64,000 bases of DNA, taken from NCBI RefSeq assembly GCF_011440305.1, contig NZ_JAAOIW010000001.1, positions 744,001-808,000 on the forward strand, given 5' to 3'. The translations under genes were made by a program, and so were the position numbers. Below, piece by piece: positions 6,404 through 14,806 of the stretch. The notes under the pieces are model-generated. The model ran no database searches, was not told the DNA's origin, and saw only the letters and a program-made list of their open reading frames with translations. Numbering within the stretch: position 1 is the first letter of the stretch; each line of letters starts with the position of its first letter. Source of the stretch: Paenibacillus agricola. Its GTDB lineage: Bacteria > Bacillota > Bacilli > Paenibacillales > NBRC-103111.

Positions 6404-9205
6404 ATGATACAAGATAAATCATGGGCTGGCCGGTTATTCGATACCGGGAACTATTTAATCCTGGCGTTAATCGGACTTGTCATGATCCTGCCTTTTGTCC
6501 ATGTAGTGGCCGGCTCGTTCACGACCACACAGGAGCTGGCAGCCAAGCACTTTGTGCTGATTCCCACTGTATTTTCACTTGACGCTTACCGCTATATCTT
6601 TTCGACCAATACGATTTTTCGTTCATTAGGGGTTTCTGTGGGCATCACCGTTGTGGGTACCTTGTTCAGCATGCTGCTGACTGCGCTAATGGCTTACGGG
6701 CTGACAAGGCGTGATCTTGATGGGCGCAAAGTTATTATGTTTATGGTCGTGTTTACGATGCTTTTTCACGGCGGGATGATCCCTACGTTTATTATTGTCA
6801 AAGAAATGGGTTTAATCGATTCCTACTGGTCTCTGATTATTCCAACGGCGATTAATGCGTTTAACCTCATTATTATGCGAAACTTTTTTCAAAATCTGCC
6901 AGACGGCTTGGAGGAATCCGCCGGTTGTATGCTATGTATTGTGCCCGTGCTTTCGCTTGGGCTGCTTTCCTATATGGAGTCATCTACATCTATTCAGCAG
7001 CAGGTAAATCAAAGTAATACACTCATTATGAAGCAAATGAAAGGCAATATCGAACAAGTTTTGAAAACGCTTGATTATACGCTCAACCACATGGCAGATT
7101 CGACTTTGATGCAGGATGCTTTGTTCCGTCCAATGAATTATAATGACTTCCAGCTCTATAACAACCTGCGCCGCGAATTCGGCCATATTCAATCCTTTGA
7201 TATGAAGGTAACGGATGTACTTCTATTGAACGCGGTCGAGAATTGGATAATTAACAATAATGGCTTGTACAACCTGGACAACTTCAAAGAAAAAGACCAC
7301 CTGATGAGCTTTATGAATTTGCCAAATAATTCGAGTTGGATTCTGCATGACAGTAAAAATCTAGGCTCGCCAGATACACAAAGCTATGCCTGCGACCAGA
7401 ACATTGTGCTGGTCAAAAAGCTCCCCCTGCTTTTATCGGAAAAGCGCGGGATGATCTTTGCTCCCATTCCGGTATGCAGCCTGGTGCAAATGATGGAGCC
7501 CGACTCCAAGGCGCGCCATTTTATGATCCTGGACCAAAACCATACAATTATGGTTCATCCTGATCCGTCGTTAATCGGCCGTGCTGTAACCGAGACAGGA
7601 TACATCGATAACCAAGAGCTTGCCCATCTGAGCAAAGACGGCGGACAATTCGAAACTGAAACTGCGATAGGCAACTATTCAGTTACGTATGTGTATTCCG
7701 ATTTGAATAATTGGATCTATATCTCATTCACAGAGATGAGCCAGTTTACACAAGAATCCAGAGCCATTGGCTGGTTTACTTTATATGCTTGCCTGCTTAT
7801 CCTTCTAGTAAGCGTGGTTTTCGTCTGGTTTGGCAGCCGTAAAATGTACAATCCATTGCGCGGCATCCTTACAGCTATTTCGGGATTGCCGGACTGGAAA
7901 GCTACGAAGCATAATGAATTTCAAGTTATTCAGGAGCATATTCAGCATTTATTTGCCTCCAACTCCAATTTGAAGCTGGAGATCAGCCGCCATTCTTTGC
8001 AGGTTCGCAGCTTTTTCCTTATTAATATGTACCAGGATAATGTGAAAAAGACCGAGATCGAGGAGCGTCTTCGTGCTTATGGCTACGGCGAGCTTATCGA
8101 CACTTGGGATCGGATGATTGTTTTGACCTTGCAAATCGATTCTTTGGAGGAAACCCGATATTCCGGCAGTGACCTTGATTTGCTGATGTTTGCGGTCAAT
8201 AATATTGTTGAGGAGATCGTTCCCTCCGCCAATCGGCTGACTCCTGTTATTTTCGACCAAACCCAAGTTACCTTGATTGGCTTTAAGAATTCGAATTTAA
8301 GCGACCGATCAGAAAGCGATTCGTTTCGCGATCGTATTTACCAATTTACCGAATCCATCCAGCGTAATATTCGCACCTATCTCGGATTATCGATTAGCAT
8401 CGGTTTGAGCCTGCCCTTCGATCAAGCGAATAAAAGTGCTCGCGCCTACCGCGAAGGGCTCGAGGCTTTGATGCAAAGGCTCAAGCTAGGCCAAGGCATC
8501 GTTGTCCCCTACGAGAACCTCAACGCAGGCAAGCATACTTTGATTTATACGTATCCTAAGCAATTAGAGAACGAGCTGATTGAGTCAATCAAGCTGGCTG
8601 ATGAGGATAAATCGTATGTGCTGCTCAAGCAGTGGCTAGGGCAGGTGCTTGGCAAAGACCAAACGCCCCAGCTTTACCAAATCTCGTTGATCCGGCTCTT
8701 AAATGATTTATTGATCGTTTCACAGGAGTCAGGCATTGCTCTGGTGCAGGTTCAGACCGAGGGACGTTCGATGCATGAAGAGCTTTTGCAGCTTTATATA
8801 AGCGGGGAAATTGAATTATGGTTCCGTAGCCGAATTTTGCAGCCGATGCTTCAGGTGTTCCATGATCGCGGAGACTCCCAGTACCATAATATATCGGAGC
8901 AAATGATCAGTATGATCCACAGCGAATATGATACCGACCTGACACTCGACGCCTGTGCCCTGAGGCTCCACTATAACGCTTTTTATTTAAGCAGTGTCTT
9001 TAAAAAGGAAACCGACATGACGTTCAGTGACTATTTATTGACCTACCGCTTCCAAATGGCACGCAAATGGCTGACTGAAACGGACATGCCAATCAAGGAC
9101 ATTGCCCAGCGACTACAATACAACAACCCGCAAAACTTTATACGCTCCTTCCGCAAGCAGGAGGAGATGACGCCCGGCCAATACCGTAGCAAGTATGGTG
9201 GTTAA
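6404..9205 (+). CDS. Chimeric protein: N-terminal half of a YtcP permease fused to a membrane AraC regulator
   Basis: A 933-residue reading frame. Residues 1-173 are the first four membrane spans of a MalG/YtcP permease, ending at NLPDGLEESA where the EAA loop begins. From residue 174 the frame is a sensor/regulator: a membrane span (CIVPVLSLGLLSY), an extracellular dCache-like domain to about 455, a second span at about 457-480, a linker domain, and two C-terminal helix-turn-helix motifs (residues about 830-933, ending in FRKQEEMTPGQYRSKYG). The closest relative seen is the 750-residue regulator at 21717-23969. The join falls in a cytoplasmic loop, so the regulator's topology would be preserved. 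AAAAGGAG precedes the ATG. Expression would now come from the transport operon promoter. I infer an inversion fusion. Whether the protein is made or works cannot be told. Confidence 0.85.
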   Translation: MIQDKSWAGRLFDTGNYLILALIGLVMILPFVHVVAGSFTTTQELAAKHFVLIPTVFSLDAYRYIFSTNTIFRSLGVSVGITVVGTLFSMLLTALMAYGLTRRDLDGRKVIMFMVVFTMLFHGGMIPTFIIVKEMGLIDSYWSLIIPTAINAFNLIIMRNFFQNLPDGLEESAGCMLCIVPVLSLGLLSYMESSTSIQQQVNQSNTLIMKQMKGNIEQVLKTLDYTLNHMADSTLMQDALFRPMNYNDFQLYNNLRREFGHIQSFDMKVTDVLLLNAVENWIINNNGLYNLDNFKEKDHLMSFMNLPNNSSWILHDSKNLGSPDTQSYACDQNIVLVKKLPLLLSEKRGMIFAPIPVCSLVQMMEPDSKARHFMILDQNHTIMVHPDPSLIGRAVTETGYIDNQELAHLSKDGGQFETETAIGNYSVTYVYSDLNNWIYISFTEMSQFTQESRAIGWFTLYACLLILLVSVVFVWFGSRKMYNPLRGILTAISGLPDWKATKHNEFQVIQEHIQHLFASNSNLKLEISRHSLQVRSFFLINMYQDNVKKTEIEERLRAYGYGELIDTWDRMIVLTLQIDSLEETRYSGSDLDLLMFAVNNIVEEIVPSANRLTPVIFDQTQVTLIGFKNSNLSDRSESDSFRDRIYQFTESIQRNIRTYLGLSISIGLSLPFDQANKSARAYREGLEALMQRLKLGQGIVVPYENLNAGKHTLIYTYPKQLENELIESIKLADEDKSYVLLKQWLGQVLGKDQTPQLYQISLIRLLNDLLIVSQESGIALVQVQTEGRSMHEELLQLYISGEIELWFRSRILQPMLQVFHDRGDSQYHNISEQMISMIHSEYDTDLTLDACALRLHYNAFYLSSVFKKETDMTFSDYLLTYRFQMARKWLTETDMPIKDIAQRLQYNNPQNFIRSFRKQEEMTPGQYRSKYGG

Positions 9206-9250
9206 GGCGTGGAGACAGGTGTAATCCTCATCAAAAGAGCAGCAGTATCC

Positions 9251-9283
9251 AAAAAAAGTCCCAACCCCTGCTTCGGGTTGGGA
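9251..9283 (-). terminator. Rho-independent terminator between regulator and GH operon
   Basis: TCCCAACCC and GGGTTGGGA pair around a 7-base loop. On the minus strand seven T follow at once, so it ends the minus operon whose last gene stops at 9362. On the plus strand it may also stop transcription from the regulator, with a weaker T tract. Confidence 0.85.
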
Positions 9284-9302
9284 TTAACCTTACATTACCT
9301 TT

Positions 9303-9366
9303 CAGTTACTTATATCAAGTTACTTACATTAAGTTATTTATATTCAGTTACTTACATCCCGTTACT
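9303..9366. repeat. 14-bp tandem repeat at the 3' end of the GH43-like gene
   Basis: The unit AGTTACTTACATTC, with small changes, starts at 9304, 9318, 9332 and 9346, and a fifth partial copy (GTTACT) falls at 9361. The period is exactly 14. The last copy overlaps the stop codon of the minus-strand gene at 9362. On the minus strand every unit contains TAACT. Confidence 0.8.
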
Positions 9367-10273
9367 CCGGCCAATGCCAATCTGCGAGATCATCGCTCCA
9401 TGCTATGCCAATGCAGGCATGAGTATCGAAGATCACCTGCTCATCCTCCGGTCCGCTTCCATGGAAAAACATAAGAAATTTCTTAATGCCTTCCACTTCA
9501 CGGCAATCCAAAACAAAACCTGCCGTTATTCTTCCTCGCGCCCAATCCCATTGCTGTTGTCCCAATGTAAGCAAAGGCTGCTGGTGTGTCCATGTCTTCA
9601 GGTCATCTGATCTCATGATGCCGATCCCATTCTCGGGTGAATGGAACATCACATATGGCTCCTCAGCTTGATCCTTAACATGGAGAATACAAACATTTTC
9701 CCCCGCACTTTCATGTCCATAATAAGTCCAATGAACCAGATCATAAGAGTAGGAAAGACTGACGCCATTTTGCTTATAGAAACACCACCATTTACCGGGA
9801 TCATCCTTGCTTTCGATCAGATAGGGGTCAATCATCCGCCCCATTTGCTCGGCTTCAACCTCCGTCCCCTTCAGCAGCAGCAGCTCCGGCATTGTCCAAT
9901 GCACCAGGTCCTTACTCTCCATTGTCCAGATTCGCGAGCTGGAATTGCCATATTTCTCGCCGTTTGGTCGTGAGTAGGTTTGCAGGCACATCACAAAGCG
10001 GTCGTTGAAACGAATAATATTGCCCGGGCTTGAAAAATTAAGACTTTGATCTCTTGGTGTTAATTTCATAGGATCGCTCCATGCCACCAGGTCTGCACTT
10101 TCGCTCATTGCAGTGTACATGTAGATGCTGCCATCGAGCTCAGTCTCCGTCAATGTATAGTAGAGCCGGAATACGCCTTCATGGTAGATAGCTGCGGGGT
10201 CGCGATAAGCGGTATGGCTGTTGCCTTGCAGCAGCATAGGTGAAGTCAGGTTATGCAGGCTTAACTCAGCCAT
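9362..10273 (-). CDS. Five-bladed beta-propeller glycosidase, GH43/GH32-like
   Basis: A 303-residue cytoplasmic protein with repeated W/Y-rich blades (DLVHWTMPE, DLVHWTYYG, DLKTWTHQQ, DLADWHWPE). The probable catalytic aspartate is in TAYRDPAA (Asp25) and a second in MIDPYLIE (Asp149). The frame is open upstream, but homology begins at the ATG at 10273, which overlaps the end of the preceding GH43 gene by 8 bases, so translation is probably coupled. It ends the operon LplB, YtcP, SBP, GH43, this gene. It is likely to trim a plant oligosaccharide after uptake. The assignment to a specific GH family and its substrate are not secure. Confidence 0.75.
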   Translation of the reverse strand: MAELSLHNLTSPMLLQGNSHTAYRDPAAIYHEGVFRLYYTLTETELDGSIYMYTAMSESADLVAWSDPMKLTPRDQSLNFSSPGNIIRFNDRFVMCLQTYSRPNGEKYGNSSSRIWTMESKDLVHWTMPELLLLKGTEVEAEQMGRMIDPYLIESKDDPGKWWCFYKQNGVSLSYSYDLVHWTYYGHESAGENVCILHVKDQAEEPYVMFHSPENGIGIMRSDDLKTWTHQQPLLTLGQQQWDWARGRITAGFVLDCREVEGIKKFLMFFHGSGPEDEQVIFDTHACIGIAWSDDLADWHWPE

Positions 10274-11174
10274 ATTTGTCGCCCCCATTTCCCATGGGCT
10301 TAATCCGCAAGTCTGAATCGAACTCGATCCGCAGCGCCGCCGGACGCTCCTTAAAAGGCGCACTATCATTGTTGCCAAAAAAGGTGCTCCACCATTGCCC
10401 TGACTTATCCTGGAAAAAGGTATTGTGGCCGCCATGCGGAATTGCTAGATAACGGTCACCATAGGGACCATATATGTGCTCCGAGCTTGCCACAAAGCAG
10501 TGGTAGTCGCCATCCACGAAATCGGCACCAGCCAGATGGTAAAGACCGTTGGCCTTGAACAAAAACGTACCCTCAAAGCCGACATGCTCGGCATTGGCTG
10601 GCTTAAGGAGCTGAAGCTCCTCCACCAATGCCGTCATATCTTCGTTCATACGAGCAATCTTGCCATTGTCACATAGAAAGTAGACTTGTCCATCCTCATC
10701 CTGAAAGAGCGATGCATCGATGTAGGGGCTAAGCGGCGAATCTACAGAGATGTTGTCTGCATAAGGCCCTTCGGGAAGACCGCTTATGCTTCGCAGCAGC
10801 CCGTTGCCCAGCCTTGGGATACTGTAGGTAAGCCAGTAGGTGCCTTTGAGATAATGGAGCTCCGGCGCCCATAAGGGCCGGAATGGTGCACCATCGCGCA
10901 GTTGGATCGGCTTCTGCCAGGTGCCCTCTCGATCGACGTTCCATACGATCGAACGCCGCCGCGGCTCTGTAAGGAGCGGCGTCCAATCTACCAGATCAGG
11001 CGACTTCCAGATCTGGATATCTCCGGTCACCGCCCACCAATCGGGAGAGCCGGTTGTACCGGTCAGGTAATATATACCGTCCACTCCCAAGCAGATCGAG
11101 GTGTCGCGAAGCGGATAATCGAACAACGGTGCAAACTCCAGCGGTAATTTCCTATCATTCAGGCTCTTCATCAT
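10266..11174 (-). CDS. Glycoside hydrolase family 43 (beta-xylosidase/arabinofuranosidase-like)
   Basis: A 302-residue GH43 enzyme without signal peptide. The three acidic residues expected in this clan are visible: Asp24 in PLRDTS, Asp153 in SPYIDASLF and Glu201 in GFEGTFL. WAPELHY near residue 102 is typical. It would remove xylose or arabinose units from imported oligosaccharides. The ATG at 11174 overlaps the stop of the lipoprotein gene by 4 bases (ATGA), and the gene itself overlaps the next one by 8, so three genes are translationally linked. Confidence 0.85.
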   Translation of the reverse strand: MMKSLNDRKLPLEFAPLFDYPLRDTSICLGVDGIYYLTGTTGSPDWWAVTGDIQIWKSPDLVDWTPLLTEPRRRSIVWNVDREGTWQKPIQLRDGAPFRPLWAPELHYLKGTYWLTYSIPRLGNGLLRSISGLPEGPYADNISVDSPLSPYIDASLFQDEDGQVYFLCDNGKIARMNEDMTALVEELQLLKPANAEHVGFEGTFLFKANGLYHLAGADFVDGDYHCFVASSEHIYGPYGDRYLAIPHGGHNTFFQDKSGQWWSTFFGNNDSAPFKERPAALRIEFDSDLRIKPMGNGGDKYG

Positions 11175-12679
11175 TTGGCGTTCGTTTGGTTATAGTCGGC
11201 TGTAAATTCTGCCATAATTTTGTCGCCGCCGCTTTTCACCCATTTTTCCACCGCATCAGCCCAGCCCTTATCATCCAGCTCGCCTAGTACAAATTTCGTT
11301 TGCGCATCGGTAATCGCTTTTTTCAAGTCAACACCTTTTTGAGTATTGGTTTCGGATAATAAGGAAGCGCTAAGGTCTACGACCGCTTTATCTTTGTTGT
11401 CCACAAACATTTTATCAACCTTGATTTCAAGTGGTGTCTTGGTAATAGGAATACCTGCATTTTGGTCGCCCCATCTCAAATTATTCGTGTCGCCCGATCC
11501 TTTTGCTCCGGCAACCTTGACCGCTTTACCATTTTCCACCTTATAATCAGTACCTTCTAATCCATTGTTTAATAGCGTTAACATATCCGCATCGCCTAAT
11601 TTGTCAATAAACGTAAGTACCTGTTTCATTTTTCCTTCTGTAGTTACGCTTGATTTAGGAATAACGATCAATGAATCGTAACCCAATGTCCCTCTTATCT
11701 TTTGGCCTGTTGGACCTTCAAAGTTTTGTGCTACATCCACCACCGTTTTAGGATCCTGCTTCATCATATCCAAGTGGCGTGTAGTGGCATCATCGATAAC
11801 GGAGAAGTACATGCCCGCTTTGCCTTGATTGAAATAATCGTATTTCTTGGCAATCGGGAAATCCGGGCTGATGATTTTTTCAGTCACCATTTTTTTGTAT
11901 AGATCCAACGATTTCTTGAATTCTGGATATAAGAAGTCAGGAGTCACCTTACCGTCCTTCAAACCCCAGCCGTTTGCTCCTCCATCAATTATGGTCAATT
12001 GCTTCAGCAATTCCATCGTTGCATCCTCTTGGATACCATTAGTGTTGGCTTTACCATCTTTATCAGGATCATTTAAAGTAAAGGCTTTGGCCACATTGTA
12101 CAGCTCATCCGCTGTTTTTGGTGTTTGCAGACCCAGGTTATCCAACCAATCCTTGCGGAAAATCATCCCGTAACGCGCCAGCACACGCTCCCGGGGAATC
12201 CCGTACAGCTTGCCGCTCACACTTGCATTTTTAACAGCGACGGGGCTCATTTTGCTCAAGTTTTTCGTGTCTTTAATGAAGGGCGTTATGTCCCAATAAA
12301 GACCTGACAGCTGTGCATTCAGCATAGCCGATTCCTTCGTTTTGCGGATCAGCATCATGTCAGGCAATTTACCGGATGCGTTGGTCGCGCTTACTTTATC
12401 ATCATAGGCTGTGCCTGCTCCTGGCACCCAGATAATGTCCAGCTTCGTATTCGTATATTCTTCGATTTTCTTGATGATCGGGCTATCCTTCTTCGGTGGC
12501 TCAGCAAGCTGCTGAATCATCATAATTTGCAGCTCTAGTGGCTTGGCAGCCGCTCCTGGTGCTTCCGCTGCTGGAGTTTGAGACTTGCTGGAGCAAGCTG
12601 CAAGCATCGATGTAGCCATGCAGGTAAGGCAGACAGTAGCCATCATTTTTGCGAATTTACGAGATGTGTTCTTTTTCAT
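11171..12679 (-). CDS. Sugar ABC transporter substrate-binding lipoprotein, YtcQ/LplA type
   Basis: A 502-residue lipoprotein with lipobox MLAAC (Cys29) after a signal peptide. It is similar in style to the protein at 3614-5137 (GMIFRKDWLDNLG, LNDPDKDGKANTNG), so the two are paralogous binding proteins. It follows the two permease genes by 30 bases and overlaps the GH43 gene by 4. It should bind the oligosaccharide that GH43 then hydrolyses. No ATPase is encoded nearby. Confidence 0.88.
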   Translation of the reverse strand: MKKNTSRKFAKMMATVCLTCMATSMLAACSSKSQTPAAEAPGAAAKPLELQIMMIQQLAEPPKKDSPIIKKIEEYTNTKLDIIWVPGAGTAYDDKVSATNASGKLPDMMLIRKTKESAMLNAQLSGLYWDITPFIKDTKNLSKMSPVAVKNASVSGKLYGIPRERVLARYGMIFRKDWLDNLGLQTPKTADELYNVAKAFTLNDPDKDGKANTNGIQEDATMELLKQLTIIDGGANGWGLKDGKVTPDFLYPEFKKSLDLYKKMVTEKIISPDFPIAKKYDYFNQGKAGMYFSVIDDATTRHLDMMKQDPKTVVDVAQNFEGPTGQKIRGTLGYDSLIVIPKSSVTTEGKMKQVLTFIDKLGDADMLTLLNNGLEGTDYKVENGKAVKVAGAKGSGDTNNLRWGDQNAGIPITKTPLEIKVDKMFVDNKDKAVVDLSASLLSETNTQKGVDLKKAITDAQTKFVLGELDDKGWADAVEKWVKSGGDKIMAEFTADYNQTNAK

Positions 12680-12709
12680 AGGTAAAATCTCCTCTTCAAT
12701 TTGTAGTTT

Positions 12710-13588
12710 TTAACCCTTTACGGACCCCAATAATGCCCCTTTTGCAAAATGCTTCTGTAAAAATGGATAAACGATCAAAATCGGTAAAGTCGAGAGCACG
12801 ATAACGGCCATCTTGACGGTTTCTGCTGGCGGAGGTACAAAATCATCTCCAAAGTTCGCTGAATCGCCAATTCCGCCTTGCGATAAAATAACGATTTGTC
12901 TCAGCCATACTTGAATCGGCCATAAGGTGTTATCGTTAATATATAAAACGGCACTGAAGTAAGAGTTCCAATGCCCTACCGCATAAAATAAAGCGAGCGA
13001 AGCAAGCACAGGCGCTGACAAGGGAAGTACAATCCGGAACAAAATCCCTACATCACTGCAACCATCAATCCTTGCTGCTTCCTCAAGACCATCGGGAAGA
13101 TTCTGAAAAAAGCTGCGCATAATAATCAGATTAAACGCACTGATCAAGCCCGGAATAATAAGCGACCCGACATTATCGAGCAGCCCTGTTTCCTTAACAA
13201 CCAAATACGTAGGGATCATCCCGCCGCTGAACAGCATCGAGAACACGACCAGCTTCATGAACAGCTTAACGCCCATCAAATCTCTTTGGGCAAGCGGATA
13301 AGCCATTAATGCCGTGAAAAACAGGTTGGCCAGCGTACCGATGACGGTTATAAAAATCGAAACGCCTAAGCTGGAAAGGATAATATCGGTCGATAAAATA
13401 TATTGGTAACCGATAAGGGAGAATTTAGTGGGAAATAGGATAAAGCCTTTACTAATTAGCTCCTCTGGAGCGGTAAATGACGCCGCAATAATATAAATAA
13501 ACGGTAGGATACAAGCAGCAGCAATGACCAGCAGGATCAAAATATTGAGGCCATCCAGTATTCGGCTTGATAAATGTTTGTCTACCAT
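12710..13588 (-). CDS. Sugar ABC transporter permease, YtcP/MalG type
   Basis: A 292-residue permease with six membrane spans and EAA loop LEEAARIDGCSDVGILFRIVLP. The C terminus is LQKHFAKGALLGSVKG. There are two ATGs six bases apart; the second (13588) is chosen because AAGGAG stands 8 bases before it. The gene is the intact paralogue that shows what the split permease at 6404-6922 plus 2962-3325 should look like: same length, same sequence around the break. It pairs with the LplB permease encoded 17 bases upstream. Confidence 0.9.
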   Translation of the reverse strand: MVDKHLSSRILDGLNILILLVIAAACILPFIYIIAASFTAPEELISKGFILFPTKFSLIGYQYILSTDIILSSLGVSIFITVIGTLANLFFTALMAYPLAQRDLMGVKLFMKLVVFSMLFSGGMIPTYLVVKETGLLDNVGSLIIPGLISAFNLIIMRSFFQNLPDGLEEAARIDGCSDVGILFRIVLPLSAPVLASLALFYAVGHWNSYFSAVLYINDNTLWPIQVWLRQIVILSQGGIGDSANFGDDFVPPPAETVKMAVIVLSTLPILIVYPFLQKHFAKGALLGSVKG

Positions 13589-13605
13589 GTCCATATCTCC
13601 TTCCT

Positions 13606-14556
13606 TTAGTAAATTCCCTCTTCACCGAATTTCTTCGCTAAGCGGTTTGCACTCGTAACCAGAATCAATCCAATGATGGATTTAAATACACCAACTGCTG
13701 TACTGTAGCTAAACTTCCCTTGCGAAATCCCAGTTGTATACACATACGTATCGAATACTTCCCCAACCTCGCGGTTCAATGGATTAACCATTAGGAAGAT
13801 TTGTTCGAAGCCGGAGTCCAGGAAGGTACCAATCCGTAAAATAAGCAAAATAATAATTGTGCTGCGAATGGCCGGCAAGGTAATATGCCACATTTGTCTC
13901 CAGCGGTTAGCCCCATCGATCCGTGCTGCTTCATATAGTCCAGGATCAACCCCAGCAAGTGCGGCTAGAAAAATAATCGTGCCCCAACCGGTTTCTTTCC
14001 ACATCACCTGTGAAGTAATGATCGTCCGGAACCAGTCCTTGCTAAGCAGAAACTTGACGGGCTCTTGACCCATAGTCGCCAGCGCATTATTGACAATCCC
14101 ACCCTCGGTGGAGAAAAAGATGAAGCTGATACCAACAACCACTACCCAGGATACAAAATGTGGTACATAAATCAGTGTTTGAATCCAACGCTTGAATAGA
14201 TCCTTGCGCACCTCATTGAGCATTAACGCAATCACGATCGGTAATGGAAAGAAGAAAACGATGTTATAAACGGCTAATATGAAGGTGTTTCGAAACAGCA
14301 GCCAGAAGGTCTCTTCCCCGAAGAAGGTTCGAAAATGTTGAAGCCCCACCCACTTGCTTCCCGAGAAACCAAGGAAAGGCTGATAATCCTGGAAGGCAAT
14401 CAGTATGCCCCACATCGGCACGTATTTATAAATAAGGAAGTACAGCAGCCCTGGCAGCAGCATGATGAAAAACCATTTTTGCCGTCTAAGCCTTCTTTTA
14501 AAAATACTCATTTTTGAATCTGAAATGGATGATTTGGTATCCGATACAACTTGCAT
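13606..14556 (-). CDS. Sugar ABC transporter permease, LplB type
   Basis: A 316-residue permease and the first gene of the operon running down to 9362. The EAA loop is LYEAARIDGANRWRQMW and the C terminus is SANRLAKKFGEEGIY. GGGAG lies 10 bases before the ATG. The operon promoter should be in the 14557-14740 gap. Four genes follow closely on the same strand, so the whole unit reads as import plus cleavage of one oligosaccharide class. Confidence 0.9.
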   Translation of the reverse strand: MQVVSDTKSSISDSKMSIFKRRLRRQKWFFIMLLPGLLYFLIYKYVPMWGILIAFQDYQPFLGFSGSKWVGLQHFRTFFGEETFWLLFRNTFILAVYNIVFFFPLPIVIALMLNEVRKDLFKRWIQTLIYVPHFVSWVVVVGISFIFFSTEGGIVNNALATMGQEPVKFLLSKDWFRTIITSQVMWKETGWGTIIFLAALAGVDPGLYEAARIDGANRWRQMWHITLPAIRSTIIILLILRIGTFLDSGFEQIFLMVNPLNREVGEVFDTYVYTTGISQGKFSYSTAVGVFKSIIGLILVTSANRLAKKFGEEGIY

Positions 14557-14743
14557 CTTATTTTCACTCCCAATGTCCGTCGTTGTTCGCCTACTTGATA
14601 CTCCATACTTTATAGGCTCGATAAGTTACAGTCTACAATCACAACAGCAGATGATTGCAGGTATAGCGCTAATAAAGCCGTTACTATAGCCTTTTCACCC
14701 TTTTATAATCATAATGGCAGATTGGGATAATCCTTAGAGATGA

Positions 14744-14769
14744 CAAAAACGCCCCGAGGAGAAGGAGCG
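14744..14769 (-). terminator. Terminator after the response regulator gene
   Basis: On the minus strand CGCTCC pairs with GGGGCG (one G-T pair) across a 6-base loop, followed by five T. It lies 37 bases past the stop at 14807. Confidence 0.6.
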
Positions 14770-14806
14770 CCGATTTCTTTGATATGAAATGTAGGTTAAA
14801 GTAAGG

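Larger units (their letters stand above)
3326..6922. other. Inferred inverted segment of about 3.6 kb with breakpoints inside two genes
   Basis: The left end splits a minus-strand permease and the right end splits a plus-strand regulator. Each gene's missing half is at the other end in the orientation expected for one inversion. Flipping the segment rebuilds SBP, LplB, YtcP and esterase as one minus-strand operon divergent from the regulator. The junctions share at most one C; the right junction carries one extra C relative to a clean exchange, which keeps the fusion in frame. I see no long inverted repeats and no transposase or recombinase at the ends. Confidence 0.75.

Noticed and set aside
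3326-6922. Phase-variable invertible element with site-specific recombination
   Set aside because: I looked for inverted repeats at both ends and found no more than one shared base, and there is no recombinase gene in or next to the segment. A simple illegitimate inversion fits better, although mixed orientation in the population is not excluded.
3326-6922. Insertion sequence as the cause of the broken permease
   Set aside because: No transposase, terminal repeats or target duplication of useful length is present. All sequence in the segment is accounted for by the importer genes and their control region.
9303-9366. CRISPR array
   Set aside because: The units are 14 bases with no unique spacers and there are no cas genes. 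The same holds for the 10-base units at 59606-59665.
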